From Geminicoccaceae bacterium (lineage in GTDB: Bacteria; Pseudomonadota; Alphaproteobacteria; Geminicoccales; Geminicoccaceae), in the NCBI GenBank assembly GCA_020638495.1, contig JACKIN010000016.1, positions 1 to 64,000 of the forward strand: DNA of 64,000 nt, written 5' to 3'. A program made the position numbers and the translations under genes. Shown here one piece after another: positions 56,581 to 64,000 of this stretch; within the stretch, counting starts at the first letter, position 1; every line of letters begins with the position of its first letter. The notes under the pieces are model-generated. The model searched no databases. It was not told where the DNA came from and worked only from the letters and a program-made list of their open reading frames with translations.

Positions 56581-56595
56581 CTAACCGAACTTTAC
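56581..56595. promoter_or_regulatory. Degenerate CtrA-like box CTAA-N7-TTAC upstream of sciP
   Basis: CTAA (56581-56584), CCGAACT, TTAC (56592-56595) differs from TTAA-N7-TTAA at one base in each half. It lies 93 bases upstream of sciP. CtrA is known to activate sciP in Caulobacter, which makes the site plausible, but the match is imperfect. Confidence 0.3.
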
Positions 56596-56687
56596 CAGAA
56601 TTCTTGGGCGGGATTTAAGTCATGCTGCCGCATTCTCGGGTCCGGGGAAACGGCCCGGCAAGGCGGGGCTGAGGAATGGAGACGACG

Positions 56688-56960
56688 ATGTCGGAATCGG
56701 TGAACGAGCGGCCGCGGACGGTCATGGGGCCGAATGGCGCCGTGCTCAGCCTGGAGACCCTGCCGCCGCCCGAGACGCGCCGGTGGGTGGCGCGCCGCAA
56801 GGCCGAGGTGGTGACCGCCGTTCGCGCCGGGCTCATGAGCTTCGACGAGGCGTGCAAGCGATACGAGCTGACCGCGGAGGAGTTCGCCTCGTGGGAAAGG
56901 GCCATCGACCGCCACGGGCTCGGCGGCTTGCGCGTGACGCGGCTGCAGGAATTTCGCTGA
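56688..56960 (+). CDS. sciP: CtrA inhibitor SciP (DUF1153)
   Basis: A 90-residue SciP with the DUF1153 signature almost complete: VMGPNGAVLSLETLPPPETRRWVARRKAEVVTAVRAGLMSFDEACKRYELTAEEFASWERAIDRHGLGGLRVTRLQEFR. SciP is a small HTH protein of the CtrA regulon that blocks CtrA-dependent transcription, restricting flagellar and cell-cycle genes to the proper stage. Its arginine/tryptophan block RRWVARRKAEVV and the DRHGLGGLR segment are invariant in alphaproteobacteria. ATG 56688 follows GGAGACGACG; an ATG at 56676 would add four residues. It sits between flgE and fliF on the same strand, presumably with its own promoter. Confidence 0.92.
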   Translation: MSESVNERPRTVMGPNGAVLSLETLPPPETRRWVARRKAEVVTAVRAGLMSFDEACKRYELTAEEFASWERAIDRHGLGGLRVTRLQEFR

Positions 56961-57029
56961 GGCGACGCGCCCGGTCGCCGGGCCGGGCGGCCCCTGCCCG
57001 GGCCGGGTCGGCGGGGCCGCTTCGACCCG

Positions 57030-57044
57030 TTAACCGGTTCTTCA
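57030..57044. promoter_or_regulatory. CtrA-like box TTAA-N7-TTCA upstream of fliF
   Basis: TTAA (57030-57033), CCGGTTC, TTCA (57041-57044), a 7-of-8 match, 62 bases upstream of fliF ATG 57106. In Caulobacter, fliF is a CtrA-controlled class II gene. It is the only plausible regulatory site seen in the 145-base gap after sciP. Confidence 0.45.
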
Positions 57045-57105
57045 GCATCTTGCCCCAGATTCTGGTCCGGCGAGCGCTATCGCCGCGTCCAGATCGGGTT
57101 TTCGG

Positions 57106-58854
57106 ATGGCTGAGCAAGTCGAGGCACTGCCGGTGGGGGTCGCCGATGCGGCGGTCGCCGCAAGCGGTGCGCGAGGCGGGCTGGCGGCCCTGCTGGGTGC
57201 CCTGGGCGCCGAGCGGATCGTCGCCATCACCGTCGCCATCCTCGCCCTCGTCGGGCTGCTCGGCTTTCTCGGCATGCGGGCGCTCGAATCCCCCTACACC
57301 CTGCTCTATGCGGGCCTCGCCCTGGAGGACACCCGCACCATCGTCACCCGCCTGCAGGCCATGGACGTGCCGCACCGGCTGTCGCCGGCCGGCGATGCCG
57401 TGCTGGTGCCCGCCGACCGGGTGCTCGATCTGCGGATGGCGCTCGCCACGGACGGCCTGCCGGGCGGCGGGGTCGTCGGCTACGAGATCTTCGATGCCGT
57501 CGATGCGTTCGGCACGACCGAGTTCCTCTCCAACATCAACCTCAAGCGCGCCATGGAAGGCGAGCTCGCCCGAACCATCGCGAGCCTGCGCCAGGTGCGC
57601 TCCGCCCGGGTCCATCTCGTCCAGCCGCCGCGCGAGCTCTTCCGTCGCGAGCAGGCGCCGGCCAGCGCCTCGGTCTTCCTCTCGGTCGGGCCCGCGGGCC
57701 TCGGTCGCAGCGAGATCGCCGCCATCCAGCATCTCGTCGCCTCAGCCGTGCCCGGGCTGGAGCCCGGCCGCATCGCCATCGCCGACGACACCGGCCGGCT
57801 CCTGTCGCGGGGCGGCGACGCCCTGGACACCGCCATCGGCCTCGACGACACCGACGGCTACCGCCAGGCCTTCGAGAGCCGCCTGCAGGCGAAGATCCTG
57901 CAGCTGCTCGAGCGGAGCCTCGGCGTCGGCCGGGTCGAGGCGCAGGTCACGGCCGAGCTCGACTTCGACAGCGTCTCGACCACCGAGGAGATCTTCGACC
58001 CCGAGCGGCAGGTGGTGCGCAGCACCCAGCTCGTCGACGAGTCGACGGAGCTGGACGAGAGCACGCCCAACGACGCCGTCAGCGTCGCCAACAACCTGCC
58101 GGGCGGTGACGCCCAGGGTGCGGCCGCCACGAATCGCGAGCAGCGCAACCGCAACGAAGAGACGATCAACTACGAGATCTCGCGCACCGTGCGCAACCAG
58201 ACCCGCCACGGCGGCCGGCTGCAGCGCCTGTCGGTCGCCGTGCAGGTCGACGGCACCTATCGCGACGGCGCCGATGGCGTGCCCGTCTTCGAGCCGCTGC
58301 CGGCGGCCGACCTCGCCGAGCTCGAGACGCTGGTGCGTGGTGCTGTCGGCATCGACGACGAGCGCGGCGACACCCTCTCGATCATCAGCCGTCGGCTGGC
58401 CCGGCCCGAGCCGCTGCCGGTGGTCGACGACGGCACGCTGCTCGGCTTCGCCCATGCCGACCTGATGCGATTCGCCGAGCTCGGCGGGCTCGCCGGCATC
58501 GCCCTGCTCGTCCTCCTTCTCGGCGTGCGGCCGCTCCTGCGCCGGCTGCAGCCGGCCCGGACCGGCCCGGGCAATGCCGGCGGCGTTCGCCTGCTGACCG
58601 GCCCCGACGGCCGGCAGCTCCTGATCCAGGCCACGCCCGGCACGGCCGTCACCATCGACGAGCGCGGCAACCCGGTCGTGACCCGCAACGGCCAGCCGGG
58701 CGACGCCGCAGGCGAGCAGACCGGGGACCGGGTCAGCCTGCGCCAGATCGAGGGCGACGTCCGCGAATCGCTGCTGACCGACATGGCCGAGCTGATCGAG
58801 GACCGTCCCGAGGACGCGATCCGCGTGATCCGCTCCTGGCTGCATTCGAGCTGA
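57106..58854 (+). CDS. fliF: Flagellar MS-ring protein FliF
   Basis: A 582-residue FliF. The first membrane helix is IVAITVAILALVGLLGFLGMRALE (about residues 40-62), followed by periplasmic ring-building motifs with YTLLYAGLALEDTRTIVTRLQAMDVPHRL and GTTEFLSNINLKRAMEGELARTIASLRQVRSARVHLVQP. The second helix is GGLAGIALLVLLLGVRPLLRRL (about 462-482), then a cytoplasmic tail ending DMAELIEDRPEDAIRVIRSWLH that binds FliG. It is the first gene of the fliF-fliG-fliH-fliN-motA-flbD-flhA run, preceded by a CtrA-like box. Confidence 0.95.
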   Translation: MAEQVEALPVGVADAAVAASGARGGLAALLGALGAERIVAITVAILALVGLLGFLGMRALESPYTLLYAGLALEDTRTIVTRLQAMDVPHRLSPAGDAVLVPADRVLDLRMALATDGLPGGGVVGYEIFDAVDAFGTTEFLSNINLKRAMEGELARTIASLRQVRSARVHLVQPPRELFRREQAPASASVFLSVGPAGLGRSEIAAIQHLVASAVPGLEPGRIAIADDTGRLLSRGGDALDTAIGLDDTDGYRQAFESRLQAKILQLLERSLGVGRVEAQVTAELDFDSVSTTEEIFDPERQVVRSTQLVDESTELDESTPNDAVSVANNLPGGDAQGAAATNREQRNRNEETINYEISRTVRNQTRHGGRLQRLSVAVQVDGTYRDGADGVPVFEPLPAADLAELETLVRGAVGIDDERGDTLSIISRRLARPEPLPVVDDGTLLGFAHADLMRFAELGGLAGIALLVLLLGVRPLLRRLQPARTGPGNAGGVRLLTGPDGRQLLIQATPGTAVTIDERGNPVVTRNGQPGDAAGEQTGDRVSLRQIEGDVRESLLTDMAELIEDRPEDAIRVIRSWLHSS

Positions 58855-58866
58855 GGTCGACCTGCC

Positions 58867-59886
58867 ATGCCATCATCCGACTTCATGCAGTTCGACAAGC
58901 TCACCGGCGTCGAGAAGGCGGCCATCCTGATGCTCGCCGTCAGCGAGGAGAACGCCGCCAGGCTGTTCGCCCGGCTGGAGCTCGACGAGGTCAAGGAGCT
59001 GTCGCAGACGATGTCGCTGCTCGGCCGGGTCGGCTCCGACGTGGTCGAGAAGATCATCGGCGATTTCGCCGAGCGGCTGAGCCAGGCCGGCGGCGTGGTC
59101 GGCAGCTTCGACACCACCGAGCGGCTCCTGCAGCGCTTCATGGATACGGAGCGGGTCGAGCAGATCATGGAGGAGATCCGCGGCCCCGCCGGCCGCACGG
59201 TCTGGGACAAGCTCGGCAACGTCAACGAGTCGGTGCTCGCCTCGTACCTCAAGAACGAATACCCGCAGACCGTGGCCGTCGTGCTGTCGCGCATCGAGGC
59301 CGCCCATGCGGCCCGTGTCCTGGCCAGCCTGCCGGACGATTTCTCCGTCGAGGTGGTGATGCGCATGCTGCGCATGGAGGTCGTGCAGAAGGACATCCTG
59401 CAGGACGTCGAGCGCACGCTGCGCGCCGAGTTCATGAGCAACCTGGCGCGCACCAACCGGCGCGACAATCACGAGGTGATGGCCGAGATCTTCAACTACT
59501 TCGATCGCAATACGGAAACGCGTTTCGTCGCCGCCCTCGAGGAGCGCAACAAGGAGGCGGCCGACCGGATCAAGGCCCTGATGTTCACCTTCGAGGACCT
59601 GGTCAAGCTCGACAGCTCGGGCATCCAGACCCTGATGCGCAATGCCGGCAACGACCGCATCGGCATCGCTCTCAAGGGGGCGAGCGAGCAGCTCAAGGAG
59701 CTCTTCTTCGCCAACATGTCCGAGCGCGCCGCGAAGATCCTCAAGGAGGACATGCAGGCGATGGGGCCGGTGCGCCTGCGCGACGTCGACGAGGCCCAGC
59801 AGTTCCTCGTCAACATGGCGAAGGAGCTGGCCGCCTCCGGCGAGATCTTCCTCGCCGACAGCAAAGACGACGAGCTGGTCTATTGA
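58867..59886 (+). CDS. fliG: Flagellar motor switch protein FliG
   Basis: A 339-residue FliG with the three armadillo-type domains. The N-terminal part, LTGVEKAAILMLAVSEENAARLFARLELDEVKELSQTMSLLG, binds FliF. The middle has the EHPQ-like patch as NEYPQTVAVVLSRIEAAHAARVLASLP. The C-terminal domain has FTFEDLVKLDSSGIQTLMRNAGNDRIGIALKGASEQLKELFFANMSERAAKILKEDMQAMGPVRLRDVDEAQ, with the charged torque helix residues interacting with MotA. It starts 12 bases after fliF and overlaps fliH by one base. Confidence 0.95.
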   Translation: MPSSDFMQFDKLTGVEKAAILMLAVSEENAARLFARLELDEVKELSQTMSLLGRVGSDVVEKIIGDFAERLSQAGGVVGSFDTTERLLQRFMDTERVEQIMEEIRGPAGRTVWDKLGNVNESVLASYLKNEYPQTVAVVLSRIEAAHAARVLASLPDDFSVEVVMRMLRMEVVQKDILQDVERTLRAEFMSNLARTNRRDNHEVMAEIFNYFDRNTETRFVAALEERNKEAADRIKALMFTFEDLVKLDSSGIQTLMRNAGNDRIGIALKGASEQLKELFFANMSERAAKILKEDMQAMGPVRLRDVDEAQQFLVNMAKELAASGEIFLADSKDDELVY

Positions 59887-60623
59887 TGGCGGAACCCGTG
59901 CGCGCCTTCGCGTTCACCAGGAAGCACCGGCCGGCCGCGGCGGCCGGTGGCACGCCCGCCTGGCCGGTCATCGCCTTTGGGACGGCCCCGGCGGACGCGG
60001 CGAAGGCGCCGGATGGAGCGGGCCAGGGTCTCGTCCCGGTGCCCGAGCTGGTCTTCGACGAGGCCGATCTCGCCCGCATCTGCGCCGCCGTCGATGAGGC
60101 GGCCCGCCAGGCGGCACGCGAGGAGATGGCGAGGGCCATCGAGGGGCGCACGATGGCCGCGCTCGAGTGCCTGGCGTCCGCCATCGACGCGCTCGATGCG
60201 GCGCTCGACGCCCGCGTCGCCGAGCTGCGCCGGACGGCGGCGAATCTGGCGGCCGCCACGGTGGAAGCGCTGGGTGCCTCCTCGTCCGAGCGCGTCGCCG
60301 TCCGGCTCGCCGAAACGCTGGTCGACGAATGCCTCGGCCGGCTCGACCCGCTGCTGCCGCTGACCATCGAGGTGGCAGCCGAGCTGGTCGATCCGCTGGC
60401 CGCAGCCCTCGGACGGGTGCCCGGGCTCCCGGCCCGGCCCGGCCGGCTGGCCATCGAGCCGGCCCGGGACCTGGCGCCGGGCGAGGCGCGGCTGGTCTGG
60501 CCGGACGGCCATGCCGAATGGTCGCTGACCGAGCTCCGGCATCGGGCGGCCCTGATCCTCGACGGCCTCGCTGGCGATGGCGCCCCTGCCATCGCCGAAC
60601 CGAACGACACAAGGGAAGGGTGA
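59886..60623 (+). CDS. fliH: Flagellar export ATPase regulator FliH (FlbE-like)
   Basis: A 245-residue FliH-type protein. The N-terminus is disordered (AFAFTRKHRPAAAAGG); the middle is a long helix rich in alanine, arginine and glutamate (DLARICAAVDEAARQAAREEMARAIEGRTMAALECLASAIDALDAALDA), and the C-terminal domain resembles V/F-ATPase subunit delta/E fold with GRLAIEPARDLAPGEARLVWPDGHAEWSLTEL. Such proteins bind the export ATPase FliI, not in the window. Position between fliG and fliN and weak sequence conservation agree with alphaproteobacterial FliH/FlbE. A TTG at 59883 would add one residue. Confidence 0.8.
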   Translation: MAEPVRAFAFTRKHRPAAAAGGTPAWPVIAFGTAPADAAKAPDGAGQGLVPVPELVFDEADLARICAAVDEAARQAAREEMARAIEGRTMAALECLASAIDALDAALDARVAELRRTAANLAAATVEALGASSSERVAVRLAETLVDECLGRLDPLLPLTIEVAAELVDPLAAALGRVPGLPARPGRLAIEPARDLAPGEARLVWPDGHAEWSLTELRHRAALILDGLAGDGAPAIAEPNDTREG

Positions 60624-60626
60624 GCC

Positions 60627-60959
60627 ATGACCACCGACCATCGAGCTGTCGGGCAGGCGGCGGATGCCGCCGACGCAACGGAAGCGCTGGACGGGATGCC
60701 GGTGCCGCTGGCCTCCGGCGACCGGTTGAGCGCCATCTACGACATTCCGGTCCAGCTCGCCGCGGTGCTCGGCAAGACCTCGATGCCGGTCAACCAGCTC
60801 CTGCGGCTCGGCCGCGGTGCGGTGGTCGAGCTCGACCGCAAGGTGGGCGAGCCGATCGACATCTACGTCAACAACCGCCTCGTGGCGCGTGGCGAGGTGC
60901 TGATCGTCGACGACCACCTCGGCATCACCATGACCGAGATCATCAAGAGCGACAGCTGA
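60627..60959 (+). CDS. fliN: Flagellar motor switch protein FliN
   Basis: A 110-residue FliN with the SpoA (C-ring) domain: LSAIYDIPVQLAAVLGKTSMPVNQLLRLGRGAVVELDRKVGEPIDIYVNNRLVARGEVLIVDDHLGITMTEII. The core is the diagnostic FliN block (LLxLGxGxVVELDxxxxEPxDIxVNxxLxAxGEVV). It forms the lower C-ring with FliM, which is not here. It starts 3 bases after fliH and overlaps the motA-like gene by one base. Confidence 0.95.
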   Translation: MTTDHRAVGQAADAADATEALDGMPVPLASGDRLSAIYDIPVQLAAVLGKTSMPVNQLLRLGRGAVVELDRKVGEPIDIYVNNRLVARGEVLIVDDHLGITMTEIIKSDS

Positions 60960-61789
60960 TGCAGCGACGGGCATCCTGGCAGACGCGGCGGCGGGCACCG
61001 GCCGGCAGCTTCAGCCGGCTCGACCCGGCCGGGGCCGTCGGGCTGGTCGCCGCCTTCGCGGTGATCGGCCTCGCCATCGGCACCGGCTCGGCGCCGGCCC
61101 GCTTCGTCGACCTGCCGTCCGTGCTGATCGTGCTCGGCGGCACCTTCGCCGTGACCTTCGCGAGCTTCTCGCTTCACGAGTTCGCGCGCCTGCCCAGGGT
61201 CGTCGGCGCCGCCCTGTCGCTCACCCCCCCATGCGCCCTGCCAGTGGTCGCCAACGACGCGCTCACCCTGGCCGAGGCGGCCCGCCAGGAGACGCTGCCC
61301 GGGCTCGAGCGCCGGGTCGAGGCGCTGGCCCGCCACGGCTTTCTCCATCGCGGCCTCATGCTGCTGCTCGAGGGGGCCGACCGGGACGCCATCGAGCGGA
61401 CGCTGCGCCGCGAGATCGCCGCCATGGTCGAGCGCCAGCGCAGCACGGTCGGCATCCTGCGCCGCGCCGCCGAGGTGGCGCCCGCCATGGGGCTGATCGG
61501 CACGCTGATCGGGCTCGTGCAGATGCTCGGCCATCTCGACGACCCGGACGAGATCGGCCCGGCCATGGCGATAGCGCTCCTCACCACGCTCTACGGCGCG
61601 CTCCTGGCGCATGCCCTCTTCACCCCGCTCGCCGAGAAGCTGCAGCGCCGCTTCGAGGCCGAGCTCGCCGGGGCCGAGCTGCAGCTCGTCGCCGCCCTCG
61701 CCATCGCCGACCGGGAGAACCCGCGGCGGCTGGAGGCGGCCCTCAACGGACTTCTGGCCCCCGACGAGCGCCTCAGGCGCTTCGACTGA
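60959..61789 (+). CDS. motA: MotA-family flagellar stator/proton channel protein
   Basis: A 276-residue MotA/TolQ/ExbB-family membrane protein. It has helices LVAAFAVIGLAIGTG and SVLIVLGGTFAVTFASFSL, then a cytoplasmic loop with GFLHRGLMLLLEGADRDAIERTLRREIAAMVERQRSTVGILRRAAEVAPAMGLIGTLIGLVQMLGHLDDPDEIGPAMAIALLTTLYGALLAHALFTPLAEKL, matching MotA (APAxGLIGTLxGLVxML and the TTLYGxxxA helix). It pairs with MotB, whose gene is absent from the window, to form the proton channel. Location between fliN and flbD is unusual for motA outside some alphaproteobacteria; ATG overlaps the fliN stop. Confidence 0.82.
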   Translation: MQRRASWQTRRRAPAGSFSRLDPAGAVGLVAAFAVIGLAIGTGSAPARFVDLPSVLIVLGGTFAVTFASFSLHEFARLPRVVGAALSLTPPCALPVVANDALTLAEAARQETLPGLERRVEALARHGFLHRGLMLLLEGADRDAIERTLRREIAAMVERQRSTVGILRRAAEVAPAMGLIGTLIGLVQMLGHLDDPDEIGPAMAIALLTTLYGALLAHALFTPLAEKLQRRFEAELAGAELQLVAALAIADRENPRRLEAALNGLLAPDERLRRFD

Positions 61790-61818
61790 GGAGCCCAAGC
61801 TTGAACAAGGGAAGCGAC

Positions 61819-63162
<1,344 letters not shown>

Positions 63163-63184
63163 GGGCGGGGGGCGGCGAGCGACG

Positions 63185-64000
63185 ATGGCCATTCAACTGA
63201 GAGCGACCACGGACCAGATGGTGCCCATGCTCTGGCGGGCCCTGCGCCAGAGCGACGTGCTGATGGCGCTCGGCGTCATCGCCATCCTGGTCGTGCTCAT
63301 CCTGCCCTTGCCGCCGGTCCTGCTCGACCTCCTGCTTGCCGTCTCGATCATGTTCTCGGTGCTGGTCCTCCTGACCTCGCTCTTCATCGAGAAGCCGCTC
63401 GACTTCAGCGCCTTTCCGACCGTGCTCCTGATCGCGACCATGCTCCGGCTGTCGCTCAACCTCGCCTCGACCCGGCTGATCCTCGCCAATGGCCACGAGG
63501 GACCGGATGCCGCGGGCGGCGTGATCGAGGCCTTCGGCGGCTTCATCATGTCGGGCAACTACGTCATCGGCATCATCGTCTTCGCCATCCTGGTGATCGT
63601 CAATTTCGTCGTCATCACCAAGGGCTCGGGGCGCATCGCCGAGGTCGCCGCCCGCTTCTCGCTCGACGCCATGCCGGGCAAGCAGATGGCGATCGACGCC
63701 GACCTCTCGGCCGGGCTGATCGACGAGGCCGCCGCCCGCTCGCGCCGGAAGGAGCTGGAGGAGGAGAGCGCCTTCTTCGGCGCCATGGACGGTGCCGCCA
63801 AGTTCGTCCGCGGCGACGCCATCGCCGGGCTCCTGATCACCTTCATCAACCTGCTCGCCGGCCTCGTCATCGGCGTCGGCCAGATGGGCATCAGCTTCGG
63901 CGAGGCGGCCGAGAGCTACACCATCCTCACCGTCGGCGACGGCCTCGTCTCGCAGATCCCCGCCCTCATCGTCTCGACCGCCGCCGGCCTCCTGGTCTCC
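63185..64000 (+). CDS. flhA: Flagellar export gate protein FlhA, partial (3' end off window)
   Basis: The first 272 codons of FlhA, the homononameric export-gate subunit; full proteins are about 690 residues. Visible are the membrane helices LMALGVIAILVVLILPLPPVLLDLLLAVSIMFSVLVLLTSLFI and the FHIPEP signature region PTVLLIATMLRLSLNLASTRLIL, followed by IVIVNFVVITKGSGRIAEVAARFSLDAMPGKQMAIDADLSAGLIDEAAARSRRKELEEESAFFGAMDGAAKFVRGDAIAGLLI, the conserved cytoplasmic loop. It begins 22 bases after flbD in the usual flbD-flhA order. Confidence 0.95.
   Translation, partial: MAIQLRATTDQMVPMLWRALRQSDVLMALGVIAILVVLILPLPPVLLDLLLAVSIMFSVLVLLTSLFIEKPLDFSAFPTVLLIATMLRLSLNLASTRLILANGHEGPDAAGGVIEAFGGFIMSGNYVIGIIVFAILVIVNFVVITKGSGRIAEVAARFSLDAMPGKQMAIDADLSAGLIDEAAARSRRKELEEESAFFGAMDGAAKFVRGDAIAGLLITFINLLAGLVIGVGQMGISFGEAAESYTILTVGDGLVSQIPALIVSTAAGLLVS

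Overview
The window is high-GC (about 70%) alphaproteobacterial DNA, most likely from a free-living Rhodospirillales-type bacterium. The assignment rests on a flagellar locus with the alphaproteobacterial regulators FlbD and SciP, CtrA-type TTAA-N7-TTAA boxes, a DksA with a CTSA zinc-finger motif, and many ABC importers tied to small catabolic operons. No tRNA, rRNA, CRISPR array, insertion sequence or phage gene was seen, and no gene-free stretch exceeds 300 bases.

Region 1 (1-1.6 kb): the N-terminal part of a HyfB-type proton-pumping subunit, translationally coupled to a small XRE regulator, then a Dabb-family protein. Region 2 (1.6-17.6 kb) is the most interesting part: a probable vitamin B6 (pyridoxamine) degradation cluster. 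It holds a pyridoxamine-pyruvate transaminase in which all four known active-site residues are conserved, a homologue of FHMPC 5-dehydrogenase, a GMC flavoenzyme that could be 4-pyridoxate dehydrogenase, a complete BMP-type ABC importer, and a GntR regulator. The 4-pyridoxolactonase gene survives only as an 82-codon in-frame internal-deletion remnant. An orphan form-II CoxL-like molybdenum hydroxylase overlaps the transaminase gene and might bypass the lactone step. The known ring-opening genes are absent. Instead there are a gentisate-dioxygenase-like cupin, RidA, a glutathione transferase and an LVIVD beta-propeller protein, which could form an alternative ring-cleavage branch.

Region 3 (17.7-33 kb) is transport-rich: a five-gene peptide-type importer, a CUT1 sugar importer without an ATPase (minus strand), and a divergent CUT2 sugar importer followed by an aldo/keto reductase, an enolase-superfamily dehydratase and an amidohydrolase, resembling L-fucose-type oxidative sugar catabolism. 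Region 4 (33-38 kb) holds two small lipoproteins, one behind a strong FNR/FixK-type class II promoter, two small cupins, and a cofactor-less molybdopterin-fold exported protein overlapping a GGDEF/EAL gene. Region 5 (38-50 kb, minus strand) is one long operon: peptide-type importer, GntR regulator, enolase-superfamily enzyme, SMP-30 lactonase, beta-hydroxyacid dehydrogenase and cytosolic sulfatase, suggesting import and breakdown of a sulfated sugar acid; a GlcD-like flavoprotein lies upstream.

Region 6 (50-64 kb) is flagellar: a minus-strand fliP-fliO operon with a stand-alone FlhB C-terminal-like protein behind a full-consensus CtrA box; MoeB/ThiF-like and dksA genes; fliK-flgD-flgE behind a consensus sigma-54 promoter; sciP; and fliF-fliG-fliH-fliN-motA-flbD-flhA, with flhA running off the end. 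FlbD is the expected activator of the sigma-54 promoter, so regulator and target lie in the same window.
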